This document shows positions 22,709 to 34,424 of a stretch of DNA of 64,000 nt, one piece after another (positions within the stretch are counted from its first letter, which is position 1; each line of letters starts with the position of its first letter). A model generated the notes under the pieces. The model ran no database searches. It saw only the letters and a list, made by a program, of their open reading frames with translations, and was not told the origin of the DNA. Origin of the DNA: Neoceratodus forsteri (taxonomy: Eukaryota; Chordata; Ceratodontiformes; Ceratodontidae); contig CM057454.1 of the NCBI GenBank assembly GCA_016271365.2, forward strand, positions 696,213,501-696,277,500. Direction: 5' to 3'. The position numbers and the translations under genes are program-made.

Positions 22709-22860
22709 CCCCTGACTGACCCCAAGTTTTTAGCCTCCCTTGCCTTTCTTGGACCTTTGCACTGTAGAGGAAAACCTGTTCTAAACCCCCTCTTTATGGT
22801 TTCTGCCACCCCGCTATCCGGGTACTACTTGAGTCACTTTTCCCAGACCTCTATCTTGAT
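22709..22860 (-). pseudogene. DIRS-type RT, N-terminal segment
   Basis: The minus-strand reading gives ETIKRGFRTGFPLQCKGPRK and then KNLGSVRGKED, the entry block of DIRS/Ngaro RTs (a GFxxGF...GPR pattern). It then runs into the 15-bp duplication, and its continuation is at 9671 leftwards. This continuity across the two L1s shows that both halves are one element. Confidence 0.65.
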
Positions 22861-22899
22861 GGGGATTTTTGCAGCCTGGAATTGTTCTCTTCCCCCCAT

Positions 22900-24322
22900 C
22901 CCCCATCCCCCGCAACCCGCTACCCCCGGCTGTTTTTTTCTTCGTCCCTCTCCTCAATAAGACTGGGCCCCCCTACCCCCATTACCCCTGCCTCTCGACC
23001 CTCTGCTCTATGTCTGCCCTCTATAACCCAGCCCCTCATAAAAGGGCTGGTGACCCATCCGCTGTGCTCCTCCCACCTGGGCTCCTTTGGTCCATATGGT
23101 CCTGCATCTTGTCGCTGGGTGGCCCCCCACATCTTGAACATGCGTGCCGGACTCTACATTGGGGCCATGAAAAATAATGCCCTGTTATATCCCCAGCCAC
23201 ACTTCTGGGGTATCCCCCTCCTTTTTCCTATTTCCCTCTCTGGTGTGAATTGATTGGTAACATAATCCATCCACAAATCCAGCTTTTTTGTGTCCCATCT
23301 CATATCCCCATATGTCACCATCCTTTAGCGGAAAAACTCATCATAATATATCCACCCCACCCCCCCTTTTGCTTTTGCCCAGAGAATATGTGATAAGCAG
23401 GATGCCCAGCTCTGCTTTCTTTTCCATCATTATGGCTGAATATGTGGCGAACCCCATGAACCACCCATCCCACGTTTTTCCTTTCATAAACTTATCCTCT
23501 TCTTTCTTACCCAATAAAACAACAGCCGCTGCCATCTCACTCATCCCTATATTCTCTGTCTGCTCATATTAGGCTTCTGCTTCTCTACTCACTAGAGCAA
23601 ATATGTCCACATACTCCCCTTTCCACATTTCTCCTTTGTGGTCAGCTGCACATGTTCCCATATTCTCATACCTGGGGCTCCTATCTCCCTCGTTCCTTTT
23701 CCTGGCCCTTCTGCCACTTTGTCCACCTCCCCTGTCATTTTTTTATCCAACCTAATTTGTGCCAGTGCAGTTTCCATCTGTTCTAGCCCACCTGTCCGGA
23801 GGCTGCTATAATTTGCCCAGTGTACTCTCTGATACTCTCCCCTATGTAACCTGATACACTACTTGTGGACCTGTCCAGTCCGTGTGGTCTGCTGTCGTCA
23901 AGCTGAACCAGTCCAGTTTCCTGTAGTGGGACAGCTGGCTGAGGCATCGGGTGCAGTGGGACCACTATGGCCGGGGGGTCCAGCCTGGGTTCTGGTAATG
24001 GCACCACAGCCGGCTCCAGGGGAGGTACTAACAGTTCCGGTAAACAGGGTTGCATTGGAACTGGACTGACCACTTGAGGAGGAACCACTGGTGGCGGCTG
24101 CGGCCTTTTTGGACTGCATGGCCTCCCTGTCAGTTGTTTCCCATTGCCCCCTTTTCCTTTCTCCGCTTTCCGTTTCTCCCCTGACCTCTCCAGTTCCGCC
24201 CCTTCAACCAGCTGCCACATCATGTTGGCCTTCCCCGCTAACTCTACAATCACCTTATAGGCCTCCTCTTTTGATGGCTTATTCTTCTTCAGTGCCATCC
24301 TTTCTTGAAATTGTCTGCACAA
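22900..24322 (-). pseudogene. gag-like ORF of the Ngaro-like element
   Basis: The open frame 23783-24322 starts MCRQFQERMALKKNKP, becomes basic (KRKAEKGKGGNGK) and then very Pro/Val-rich, and continues after frame changes with LTTKEKCGKGSMWTYLL (about 23600) and FMKGKTWDGWFMGFATYSAIMMEKK-like sequence (about 23400-23480, given here as a landmark). The order resembles the capsid-like part of DIRS-group gags, with a W-x-x-(A/G)F-x-x-(Y/F) helix. The assignment rests mainly on its place upstream of a DIRS-type RT, so it is weaker than the RT call. Confidence 0.55.
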
Positions 24323-26135
24323 AAGCTGTGGATAAAAACTGTCAAGGTGCCTCCGTTAGTGACCAAACCATACCTTCATACCACGACCTGGTCTTGTCTT
24401 ATTGCTATCAACCCAAATTCACCACGATCCCTTCACATTCTTGCATCATTTTTTGCCAGACCCCCCTCCTTTGCTTTAACTCACTCTTTTCCAGAGCTTG
24501 GGGGCCCCCCAACTCCCCTTGGAAAAAAAAACACTGCAAGCCCTCGTACACCCTCCTGCAACAACCAGGCTCTCCAATGTGTGTGATAGGCAGGCCTGAC
24601 TCCATGCCGTGATGTCACCCACTGTGGGCCCCGGCCATGTGCTTCTACTTGCCTGCCTTTTCATTTGTTGCAGATTATCTCATAATGCCCTAGGCTGATG
24701 CCGTCCAGCAAAATCATCTTCTTCTGTCCCCATAATCCCCCACCATCATCATTTGCAGCAGTTCCAGGTACAAACTTTTTTTTTTTAACTGCTCAGAATT
24801 CATCTGTCCTTGTCTTTTGGTACTTGCCAGTCCCTATGTGGGCTGCTGCCTTGAAAGCCCCTGTTCTTCTTTTTTCCTAGGCCCTGTATCCTGTATTCAC
24901 CACCCCATAACCACGTGGCCCCAATACCAAACTTGCCCTCATTAAAGCCAAGCATGCTAAACTTTATGCCACCATGCTGCTTGAGAAAAACTCTTTTTAA
25001 ATTATGTGCAAGCTAGCCTAGAAAACAGTACCCTTGGATGATCCATCTCTGTAACTAGGCCTCTACACCACAGAAGAAGCACTGTCTCCGTGAGGCCACA
25101 TGGTGTGATGTCAGACATTATTTTTTCCCCCGACTCGCTCACTAGGCCCTTCTTGCAGGTCAATTTCCCAGTTCCTTTCATTAACCACCCACCCTGATGT
25201 GGGTTTTGTGGCATAGCTCAGTGCTCTACCCCCTGCTTTTGAAACTCTCTGTTCCTCTCCCACATGGATAGCCAGTGCACTCACTTCTAGGGCAGGGCCT
25301 GTGATTGGTCTTCTCATCACTTGCCCTTCAAATCACTCCTCAGTGACCAACTGTGCCAAATAACTCTGAACTTGCTACTCATTTCACCTCACCTTTGTTT
25401 CTTCTTGTTCTTAGGATGGCCCACCTGCATGGGCACAGCCCACTCTCTCTCTCCCTGTTTTCCAGCTCATAAATGCCTCCTACTCACTTAAACATAGCCC
25501 AATTCTGTGGCTATGGCCGTTCTGCCACCTACAGCTCCTTGCTCCCATCCCCTCAATCAGGACCAATTCAGTCACTGCTTCACAGCCTCGGCTCTCGCCA
25601 AATTCTGCTCCTTACTACACAGTCTCACTCCAACTTCTGTACTGCGAGGTGAAACTCCCCCAACCAAAACACCAGTTGTTTTTTTTAAACTCTGCGTTTG
25701 TTCTAAGGCCAGCATATGGTGATTGCCCCCACAACTCCTGCCTTATACCTACCCACACACATTTTTTTTTCTTACCATCCCAAATCACTCCAGGTGCACA
25801 AACCTTAGCTCAGCTGATGCCTCAAATAAAAAACCACCAACTAGATCCAAAAAGGCCAATCTGATGTACCGTAGATCTATTGATATTAACACCAACAAAA
25901 TAATCAGCAAAAGAGGCTGTATCCCTCATGCTGGCCATTATGTACCCTGTATTTCTGCCCCTCCTACTTCCCTTTTTGCATATCCCTGTCTTGCTCCCCT
26001 TCTTTGGCTCCTCCCCTTCCTGTCTGCCTACCCCTTGTCCTGTGGCTCCTCCCTCTCCTCCCCACCCCTCTGAGCAAACCATCTCTGTCACAAAGGGAGG
26101 GGTTCACTAGGACAACTTGGTCTGCCCCTTAAAGG
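24323..26135 (-). other. 5' region of the Ngaro-like element; no gene seen
   Basis: About 1.8 kb of C/T-rich plus strand (purine-rich on the element strand) shows only short unconvincing frames. By position it is the untranslated leader and any terminal repeat. I see no promoter or repeat that I can defend. Confidence 0.45.
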
Positions 26136-27434
26136 GCAAACTTCATTCATTAGAATAACACACACAAAAAAGAATCACATACCATGGATTAGAAGAAATC
26201 TTAAAAAGAATAAAGAACAGGCTTAAAAAAAGCTAGTAAAACTCAAAACTTTAATGACTGTGAAAAATATAATGAAGCAAGAAATTAATTGAAACAAAAA
26301 TTAAAAAAGCAAAGAAAGGTTATTATAACAAAAAATCATCAGAGATTACAGATATTAGACAGTATTGGTCTTTGTTAAAATCAATTGAGAAGCCATTTGG
26401 TAGTAGCACTTCAATACAAATAGGAAAACATGGTTTGTTACAAAACTGTCAATATCAGCTAATCGTCAAAATTAATATTTTGTAAATCTACAAGATATAA
26501 AGATTCCTCAACAAATAAACAAACAGGGTAAAAGAAAATGGACAAAGATGAATAAGCAGCTCATTGTAAAATCCCTAAAATTATGATTAAATGTGTTACA
26601 TATAAAGAAGTTGAAGATGTAATAAGGAAGTTAAACACTAAAATATCTTTTGATTTAGATGGAATAAAGGATAGTTTTATAAGAGATTCAACTGCTATTA
26701 TATCATCAGTTCTCACAAAGCTCTTTAATTGGAGATTAATGAATAGAACATTTCCCACATTTTGTAAACATGCAAAAATCATATCTATATACAAAGGAGG
26801 ACTGACTATGGATCTTCAAACTATCACCCCATAGCACTCTTGCCAATAGTCTCAACGATCTCTAAAAAATTGTTGTCTGGGCAGTTTTGTGAGTACCTAG
26901 AAGAGGGCTCACTGCTATCCAGGAACCACTCTACCTTTAGGAAAGGACACTCCATAGACACCACACCCACTGACCTAACTGATATAATTGCAACATCTTT
27001 GGAGAGGGTGTGGGCCATGGGCACAGTGTTTGCGGACTTGTCTAAAGCTTTTGATACAGTAGATCACCAAATACTAATGAATCAGTCAAGGGACATTGGA
27101 ATTGAAAAGGACTCTTGTAACTGGTTTAGATCTTACTTGACAGGAAGAACACAAGTTTTAGTTGGAGGTGAGCTTTCAACTAAATTAACAGTGGTAAGAG
27201 GTGTCCCTCAAGTATCCATAACAGGCACAATACTGTTTTTAATATATGTATCAAATATAGACGAAAACTCCAAAATTAGGTTATGCACAGATGATGTTGT
27301 TGTACCTGGAAAAGTCTGTGTACAAATGAATGAAAATCTACACAAAAATGTTATGAACTTTTTAACATGGTTTGACAATTCTAAGCTAGAACTAAACAGT
27401 AAGAAATTATAAAAAAAAAAAAAACTATGGTGTT
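26136..27434 (+). pseudogene. old CR1/Rex1-like LINE, piece 2: linker and RT
   Basis: The linker (KKNHIPWIRRNLKKNKEQA, about 26165) continues piece 1. RT blocks follow: EVEDVIRKLNTKISFDLDGI (26605-26665), LTKLFNWRLMNRTFP, then 26840-27412 with FRKGHSIDTTPTDL, VFADLSKAFDTVDHQIL, LTVVRGVPQVSITGTILFLIY and a motif C LCTDDVVV that differs from YADD. The frame ends at LELNSKKL and an A run, and the Gypsy LTR begins at 27435. The next block is found beyond that element at 55603. It belongs to the CR1/Rex1/L2 assemblage; the exact clade is open. Confidence 0.75.
27430..27434 (+). repeat. left 5-bp target duplication of the Gypsy element
   Basis: GTGTT directly precedes the 5' LTR and recurs at 55603-55607 directly after the 3' LTR. 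Five bases is the usual duplication for Ty3/Gypsy integrases. Confidence 0.85.
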
Positions 27435-28634
27435 TGTAACAGGGAGCTCCTGTTATTACCAGTAAAACATTGTACAGAAAGTCAGATGTGCACCCTCCAC
27501 CACCATTTTTCCCTTTCACTCTTTCCTATCTCCTTTTTCTTTTTCTGTCTTTCCCTTTTTTTCATGTCAGGGTGGCCAACCTGACATTCTGTTTGTTTTT
27601 CTGTTCCCTGGTTTTCTTGAACCCCCCGCACGCTTGCACATTAAATGCTGAAAAGCACTTCACCTTTATCTCCTGATTTGGAGATAATGAATAGCTCACA
27701 TCGCACTTTAGGTTTAAAAGCAGCTGGTGCCCCAGAGAAATAAATATTAGCTGTGCACCTGATTTAGAGGTGCTGAGCACCAAAGTCACAGCTGCATGTT
27801 GCAGCTTCATGTGGAAAAAATGACTCCAGTGTCCATCAATGCTCCCAGTCATGAAGTGTGACACAGGAGCATAAATTGTTTGGGAGCAGGATGCTCCAGA
27901 GTGAGTTATGCAGCACCAAGTGGTTGAAGATAAGCTCCTTGTTTGGAACTGGAAATAGGAAAATTGCTTTTGAGCAAAAGCATGCTCCGATGCATCAGGA
28001 AACACTGTGAGTGTGATTAAAGAAATACCACTTGCCGTTTGACGGGACACTAAGGGCAGATGAATAAAAAGCCCTGTAGTGTCCCATAATTAAGTGGAAA
28101 TTCATTTCTGAAGCCCCAGAGATGTTGTAACTGGGGCTGCCTGTAGAAATAAAGCATATTTGGGCAAAAAGGGCCAATAAAAGGCCCCTGTATGTTAAAG
28201 TATGGGATAATATGGAAACGGCCCATTATGTAATGACATGGCCAATAGGAACTCCCCCACAGAGTGTGGTGTAAGCCCTAGGGTATAAATAGGTCTTATC
28301 ACTAGGGGACCATAGATAGCCAAGTCAGTCTGGTGCTGACAGTGAAAGGAAAATGATCTTCTTTGGAGTGTGCTGATTTTCACACAGACGATTGAAGTGT
28401 AAGAGGTATTGCACTGGGATATCTAGGCTGAAATGAAGCAATGGGCTCTGCTGGGAAAATCAGAGTCCTGACGTTATTTTGTTATGCAGGACTAAAACTT
28501 TTTTTTGTTTCTTCTATGACTTCTGTATATATTTATTGATTTTTCTACAAAATAAATTGACAAATGCATATGTGCATTTTTTATACACTTGATCCCTGCT
28601 TGGTTGTGTCAGTTATTTATCCCACACGTTCACA
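27435..28634 (+). repeat. 5' LTR, 1200 bp, of the Gmr1-like element
   Basis: It starts TGTAAC and ends TTCACA, with TG...CA termini. It aligns along its whole length with 50488-51476 plus 55404-55602. A TATA-like TATAAATA sits at 28284-28291 and AATAAA at 28551-28556, giving a plausible U3-R-U5 order. Open frames inside it (for example 27562-28050, minus) are not genes. Confidence 0.92.
28284..28291 (+). promoter_or_regulatory. TATA-like box of the 5' LTR
   Basis: TATAAATA is conserved at the matching place in the 3' LTR (51322-51329), about 265 bases before the AATAAA. It is the likely core promoter for element transcription. The assignment is by motif and conservation only. Confidence 0.55.
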
Positions 28635-28653
28635 CTGATGTCAGTAGTGGGAT
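28635..28653 (+). promoter_or_regulatory. candidate primer binding site
   Basis: CTGATGTCAGTAGTGGGAT directly follows the 5' LTR, the place where a tRNA 3' end pairs to prime minus-strand DNA. I do not assign the tRNA, and mutations are likely. Confidence 0.45.
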
Positions 28654-28799
28654 ACCTGGCTCGTTTAGTCTGCTTGGGAAATGCTGCTGGGGGTATAGTA
28701 ATATGCTCAACACATGCATGAGGTAAAAAAATGCAGAGCAAAGGAAAATACAATGGATTCATGCCACAGCTAATAAATTGGGTTTGAAGCCTATGACAG

Positions 28800-29880
28800 G
28801 ATTGGAATCAGGAGCTCAACCAAAGATGGCAGTGAAAAAGGAATAAGAGAAATGCACGAATGAGGACCTGACCGAGGAAGAAGAGAAGAGACAGCTGGAG
28901 GAAAGTGCACCAGAGGATCCCAGTGACCTGCTGTGATGGATGTGCTTATGACAACTAGAGATGGAGTGATAGAAGGCCGAGGAGCGACGGCTATGAGAGG
29001 AGGACTGGAGGTTACAAGAGGAGGAGAGGAAGAGACAAGATGAGAAGTGGCAGGGTGCCTTGCAAGCCATCCAGGCCCTGACCCCAGGACAACCTGACAG
29101 AAATATATCCCAAGACATTAAACTTACCAAACTGACAGAGGCTGATGGCATTGAAGCCTATTTGACAACATTTGAGTGCATAGTACAGACCTGTGTATGG
29201 CTCCAAGACCAATGGGTCATCAGACTGATCCCTTATTTATCTGGACAGGCCCAATTGGTATACAGTCACCTGACTGCCCCTGACTCTAACAATTACGGTT
29301 GGGTCAGGGAGGAAATCCTCCATAGGTATGATACTAATACCAAGACATATAGGGAGCGATTTCGATCACAAAGGATGCTAGGTCAAGACACCCCCCGAGA
29401 GACATTTGCCAGGCTGAAAAGTTTTTGTTTAAAATGTTTGCAAACAACTGTCAATCCCTTGACCAGATCATAGAGCTAATCATTATAGAACAGTTTATTC
29501 AAATTCTACCCCAGGATGTCCAGGTATGGGTGAAGGAGCACAAGCCCGACACAACAGAGAAAACCATCACTCTGGAGGAGGACTACCTGGTGGCCAGACC
29601 AAAAAAAACTTGAGGATACCAAGGCTCATAACCCCAACCAACAACACTGTAAGATCTTTTGATACTTCTTATCAGAGACAGTCCCCTGGTAGGGGTAATA
29701 ACTGGCAAGGGGACCAAAGGGAGAAACCTTATCATGCTAACCTTATATGCCACAACTGTTTAAGAAAGGGACACATAGCCCATAATTACCCCCCAAAAAG
29801 AATTGAAGCAACACACTTATCTCTAGCCAACTGGGGATATGTCACTACTATGGGGATTGGTCAGACTGAACTAATATGAC
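28800..29880 (+). pseudogene. gag of the Gmr1-like element with SCAN-like segment and zinc knuckle
   Basis: A charged, Glu/Arg-rich N-terminus (28800-29055) leads to a capsid-like region (TEADGIEAYLTTFEC, LIPYLSGQAQLVYSHL). Next comes a segment strikingly like the SCAN dimerisation domain: YRERFRSQRML and RETFARLKSFC (about 29345-29440), then after a frameshift near 29460 LIIIEQFIQILPQDVQVWVK and EHKPDT (29480-29560). A CCHC-type knuckle CHNCLRKGHIAHNY at about 29752-29795 has its last Cys replaced by Tyr. At least two frame changes disable it. In the virion-like particle gag forms the shell. Confidence 0.85.
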
Positions 29881-30248
29881 TATTTGACTCTGGCAGTAAA
29901 CAGACTTTGGTAAGGGCAGATATATTGAAAAAGTGCAGCGGTAATGGGCTGGATGCAAAAATTACATGTGTCCATGGGGATATCCACCAGTACCCTACTG
30001 CCACAGTGGAAATGACTGTCTAGCAGGACACCCAGTTGATTACAGTTGGCTTAGTACCCAGATTACCAGTACCTGCCATTATTGGGCAGGATTTTCTGAA
30101 CTTTGATTGGTTAATAAAATCTCAACAGGCCTGTGGTCTACTAGTGGCAATTAAAACTCAGGCCCAGAGAAAAAGAGGGCAGTCCCAGGATGTTTTTCCT
30201 TTTGATGAAGGTCTATTTGAGGACCCTGGGGAAAACACGGAAATCTAA
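29881..30248 (+). pseudogene. aspartic protease of the Gmr1-like element
   Basis: In the same frame as the zinc knuckle, after a TGA, comes LFDSGSKQTLVRADIL (about 29880-29930), the DSG active-site block of a retropepsin-like protease. Downstream are VGLVPRLPVPAIIGQDFL (30045-30098), equivalent to the conserved IIGxDFL block near the end of such proteases. An in-frame TAG at 30020 breaks it. It would cut the Gag-Pol polyprotein. An element linker follows to 30486, where a CR1 copy interrupts. Confidence 0.8.
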
Positions 30249-30662
30249 AAAGGAGAAAAGAGCTGAAAAACAAAAGTAAGGGAAACACTTCAGGAGGGAA
30301 TACCTGATATTGACTCTGAGTTAGTTGGGACTAATGTTATAACTGAACAAAAATTGGATAAAGCAGTAAACCTTTTTTTTACATATAGACCAGGTCTTTG
30401 CAGAAGTGCAGCCACAGTATGTTATAACTAATGACACTTTGTACTTAATTTGTGTTAACCCTGTTACAAGGGAATGTATTCAACAAATGATGGTCTGCAT
30501 CTGTCCAGGAAGGGAACAAGTCTTTTGGGTAATCGGTTTAAATGCTTCATTGGCATGCTTTTAAACTAGTCAAGGGGGAGGCACTAATAAGCAGCAGGAA
30601 AATCCCAGCATCCCCTACAAAACAGGGTACTAAATGAGAAAAAGACCAAGGTAGAAAGGTCA

Positions 30663-31473
30663 GTGGGGGATGCTGCTACAGAAGGTAAAGCCACCAAAAA
30701 ATGGAAAGCAATGAGTACCAATGCCCGTAGTCTGGGTAACAAGCTTCCTGAATTAGTGGCCTTGATGGAGGAGGAACATCTGGATATTGTGGCAGTCACA
30801 GAAACATGGTACACACAGAACAATGACTGGGACATAAACATACCAGGATACACTATCTACAGGAGGGGCAGGGAGGGTAAAAAAAGGAGGAGGAGCAGCT
30901 CTTTGCATAAGGGAAGGAATCAAAGCAACAGAACAAAAGTGTAAACAGGGAGGAGGAGAAGAAGAAGCACTGTGGGTCAATTTGGAGACAGGCAATGGCA
31001 CCACAATCCGCACAGGGGTTGAATACAGACCCCCTTCTCAGGGGGTGGAAATGGACAAGGAAATGATAGAAAGCATACTTAGAATGGCAGAAAAAGGGGA
31101 GATATTGCTGATGAGTGATCTGAATATGCCAGATGTTAACTGGAGTGCAGTTGCAGCAGCCACTTCTAAGAGTGGGGTTATTCTAGATGCCCTACAGGGG
31201 GCATGCCTTAGACAACTAGTATTGGAACCCACTCGAGAGGGAGCAATCTTTGACCTGTTTCTCTCAAATGGAGATGGAGAGAGGATCACAGATGTAGAAG
31301 TAGGTAGCCATCTGGGAACTAGCGACCATCGAACAGTATGGTTCACAATAAACACAGCAATAGAGTCAAGCCATACAAAGGCAAAAGTATTGGCCTTTAG
31401 GAGGGCTGACTTTGCCAAAATGGGTAAGTGCCTAAGGAATGCACTAGCAAATGGGCAGAAAGGAGGGGTGTAA
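30663..31473 (+). pseudogene. CR1 copy 2: endonuclease
   Basis: The frame 30663-30944 has NARSLGNKLPELVALM and VAVTETWY, the N-terminal endonuclease blocks. A frame change leads to 30982-31473 with TGVEYRPPSQG, LLMSDLNMPDVNWS (the usual GDLN has Ser for Gly), LEPTREGAIFDLFLSN and LGTSDHRTVWF, the intact SDH block. The basic linker to RT follows. The domain is recognisable throughout but split by a frameshift in the GGG-rich stretch near 30900. Confidence 0.87.
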
Positions 31474-31661
31474 GAACAATGGGGAATAATAAAAAACTGC
31501 CATCACAGAGTAACAAGCCTTTGTGTGAAGCAAAAATACAAAACAAAACAATGTAAGAAACCACTATGGTTCTCAAAGCAGGTGGCAGTGAAGGTTCAAG
31601 AGTGAAAGAAAGCATTCAGGAAGTACAAGAAATCACAGAAGGAGCAGGACAGAGAATTGTA

Positions 31662-33480
31662 TCAGTTAAAGCAAAAGGAAGCTGGGAAAGCAGTCAGAAC
31701 AGCAAAGGCACAAACCCAGGAAAAGATAGCCAACTCAGTTAAGAAGGGGGATAAAACATTTAATAGGTGCATTAGGGAGCGAATAAGACCAAGGGAGGGA
31801 TAGTGAGGCTTAATAAAGGGGAGGGGGGCGGGCAGATGGTGACTGTGAAAAGGCAGAGATACTAAAAAAATGTTTTGCTCAGTATTTACAAATGAAGAGT
31901 GGGGGGTACCTAAAACAAACAATAGAAACACTCTGGATACAGAAGTTGATACCAGCCCATTTACAGAAGAAAGGGTTCTGAAAGAACTCTTAAAACTGAA
32001 GGAGGACAAATCAATGGGGCCTGATGGGATTAATCCCAGAATTCTAAAAGAACTAAGTGTAGAACTAGTGACACCACTGACTACCCTCTTTAACAAATCA
32101 TGGGAGGATGGGGTGGTAACTGAGGACTGAAGGAGGGCAGATGTGATTCCCCTTCACAAAAGTGGGAGCAGGGTAGAAGCAGGAAACTACAGAGCTGTTA
32201 GTTTAACCTCAGTGATAGGGAAAATGATGGAATCACTTCTGAAGGAAAGAACTGTCGAGTACCTAAAGGCCAGAGGGGCACAGGATCCAAGGCAGCATGG
32301 ATTCACAGTGGGAAGATCATGCCAGATGAATCTAATAGATTTCTTTGACTGCGTGACCAAAGTAGTAGATCAGGGAGGGGCTGTGGACATGGCCTACCTA
32401 GACTTTAGCAAGGCATTTGACACAGTCCCACACAAAAGATTAATATACAAGTTAGCCAGCCTAGGAGTGGGTCCCAAGATGATAGCCTGGATAAAGAATT
32501 GGCTGGAGAATAGGACACAGAAGGTAATAGTAAATGGAGTCCACTCTGAAGAAAGGGGGGTTACTAGTGTGGTACTCTAGGGTTCAGTATTAGGACTGGT
32601 CCTCTTCAATGTCTTTATAAGCAACATTGCAGAAGGACTGGAAGGAAAAGTATGTCTCTTTACAGATAACACAATGATCTGCAACAGAGTTGATGCACAA
32701 TGTGGGATGGAAAGGATGAGAAGGGACTTGGCAAGGTTAGTGGAATGGTCAAATGTATGGCAGCTTAGATTTAATGCTAAGAAGTGCAAGGTAATGCACC
32801 TGGGAAACAAAAACCCAGGTGAAGAGTACAACATGGGGGGTGAGATACTAACAACAACAAAAATGGAAAGGGACCTGGGGGTAGTCATATCAGATGACCT
32901 AAAGGTGAGCAAGCAATGTGAGAGGGCAGTAAGGAGGGTTGGGGGGATACTGGGATGCATAGGGAGAGGCATCATCATCAGTAGAAAACAGGAAGTTGTT
33001 ATCCCTCTGTACAGACAGCTGGTGAGATCCCATCTAGAGTACTGCGTGCAGTTCTGGAGACCCCATCTCAGCAAAGACATAGACAGGATGGAAGCTGTCC
33101 AGAGGAGGGCAACTAAAATGGTGCAGGGTCTGAACCAGTAGATATATGAAAAGAGACTTAAGGGGCTTAATATGTATAGCCTCGAGGAAAGGAGGGAGAG
33201 GGGGGACATGATAGAAACTTTCAAGTACCTCAAGGGAATCAACAAAGTCCAACAGGGCAGCATCTTTCAAAAAAAGAGGAGTGCAAGAACAAGGGGGCAC
33301 AATTTGAAGATGGGGGGGCCAGAGGTAATGTAAGGAAGTATTTTTTCACAGAGAGGGTTGTGGATGCATGGAATGGCCTTCTGGACCAGGTTGTGTAGTC
33401 AAAAACAGTGGTGGAATTCAAGCATGCATGGGACAGTCATAAGGCAATTCTAGGGGTTGGGGGTGGGAAGAAGTAGGCTG
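31662..33480 (+). pseudogene. CR1 copy 2: linker, RT and C-terminal domain
   Basis: The RT blocks are DKSMGPDGINPRILKE (about 32010), NYRAVSLTSVIGKMMES (32190), YLDFSKAFDTVPHKR (32395-32440) and a motif C reading LFTDNTMICN (about 32660) where the family has FADD, so the second catalytic Asp is Asn. A TAG at 32578 and a TGA at 32128 interrupt it. The C-terminal part 32674-33141 holds WQLRFNAKKCKVMHLGNK and LVRSHLEYCVQFWRPH. It is inactive but highly similar to copies 1 and 3. Confidence 0.88.
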
Positions 33481-33594
33481 CTGGTTAACTAGGATCTGCA
33501 GCTTATCCATTAGGTAGAGAAATGAACAGACTGGGTGGGCCAAGCAGTCCTTATCTGCTGTCAAATTCTATGTTTGTATTTTTCTATGATGGTC

Positions 33595-33811
33595 CCCCAA
33601 TGTTTTACAAAGACACTCATGCATTTACCCCATGACGTACCCATGGCCAGTCACGAAGGCTGAGATCGGACACTAGGTAGATTGTCAAGCCATTTTTTCT
33701 GGCCAGGTATGCATGAACGTGTGGCTGAGTACTGTCGTTCTTACCCTGAGGGGCAGATGGTGGCCAAAGGGGGAAGACAGGATAAGGTGCCCCTACAGCC
33801 AGTACCTGCAG
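33595..33811 (+). pseudogene. integrase zinc-binding domain of the Gmr1-like element
   Basis: In Gypsy frame the sequence shows HLPHDVPMASHEG and SSHFFWPGMHERVAEYCRSY followed by PEGQ, matching the HHCC domain that precedes integrase cores: His-x3-His-like spacing, FxWPGM, then the Cys pair. The second Cys (usually CPxCQ) reads PEGQ, so zinc binding is compromised. The frame runs directly to the hAT insertion at 33820 and continues at 43803. It lies upstream of RT, the diagnostic position for this element type. Confidence 0.8.
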
Positions 33812-33819
33812 TCATGACC
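33812..33819 (+). repeat. left 8-bp target duplication of the hAT element
   Basis: TCATGACC is repeated at 43795-43802. Eight bases is the hAT duplication length. Removing the insert and one copy leaves the Gypsy integrase frame uninterrupted. Confidence 0.85.
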
Positions 33820-34424
33820 AAGGCCACTGCTTTTCGGTGCTTGGAAACAGCAAATTCCACTTTGACCATCCTGGATTGCGGGATTTTACTGGTGTTTAGG
33901 AATCCAATTTCCAGGATTTTTTCGGTAAAACAAAACTGAATATTACTCACACATTTTAATTAATAAATTTGTCTGTTACAGTGATTTATCATGTTTTTAT
34001 GCAGATTTACTGTAAGCCACATCAGCAGAAAACAACAGTATTTAATCTCATATTGCATGTTTTATATAGCTACCCAAGTCTTGCATCTACTAGCTAGCAA
34101 GGATAGTGATTGCAGAACTCAATTGGCTAAACTGGCATATTTATTAAAATGTTACTTTCTCAGAACAAGCCAGCTGGTGAAAATAAATGGCTTCATGGTA
34201 ACAGTAAAATTTTTCTAGCAAGGAGGAACCAATTTTGATGTTTGTTCGATACTAAACAGACACCAAAGCTTAATCTTTGTTTTCATGCTGTCAATGTGCT
34301 CTGTGATACTTATGTAAATAAAACTTCTCCAAGCTAAAATGCAATTCAAGTGTTTTATTTTTATTAGATTTACAAAGATAAATCTATACAGAAAAGCACA
34401 AATCTATTTAAGTATTGGCTACTG

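Larger units (their letters stand above)
22694..26135 (-). mobile_element. DIRS/Ngaro-like retrotransposon, 5' half
   Basis: This is the other half of the minus-strand element at 7492-9686. Reading leftwards it holds a 5' region (24323-26135), a gag-like ORF and the beginning of the RT at 22709-22860, where the LINE A duplication interrupts it. The right end near 26135 is set by where the old LINE resumes (IRITHTKKNHIPW). Together the two halves give about 5.6 kb. No split direct or inverted terminal repeats could be confirmed by eye. Confidence 0.7.
30491..33586 (+). mobile_element. CR1-type LINE, copy 2, nested in Gypsy pol
   Basis: It shares the family of 3380-5590 and 51477-55403. Homology to copy 3 begins at ATGGTCTGCAT (copy 3, about 52350), so this copy starts at the end of ORF1 and carries most of ORF2. 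The 3' tail has the shared GGGTGGGCCAAGC stretch followed by TCTATG-type repeats ending near 33586. ATGATGGTC occurs at both edges (30487-30495 and 33586-33594). Because the CR1 itself contains ATGGTC, this may be a target duplication or microhomology at the junction. Setting the insert aside leaves the Gypsy frame open. Confidence 0.9.

Noticed and set aside
27562..28383. Minus-strand open frames in the 5' LTR (and their equivalents in the 3' LTR)
   Set aside because: They lie within LTR sequence, differ in length between the two LTRs and show no domain.
28816..29212. Serine-rich minus-strand open frames opposite gag
   Set aside because: They are shadows of the Glu/Arg-rich gag N-terminus on the plus strand.
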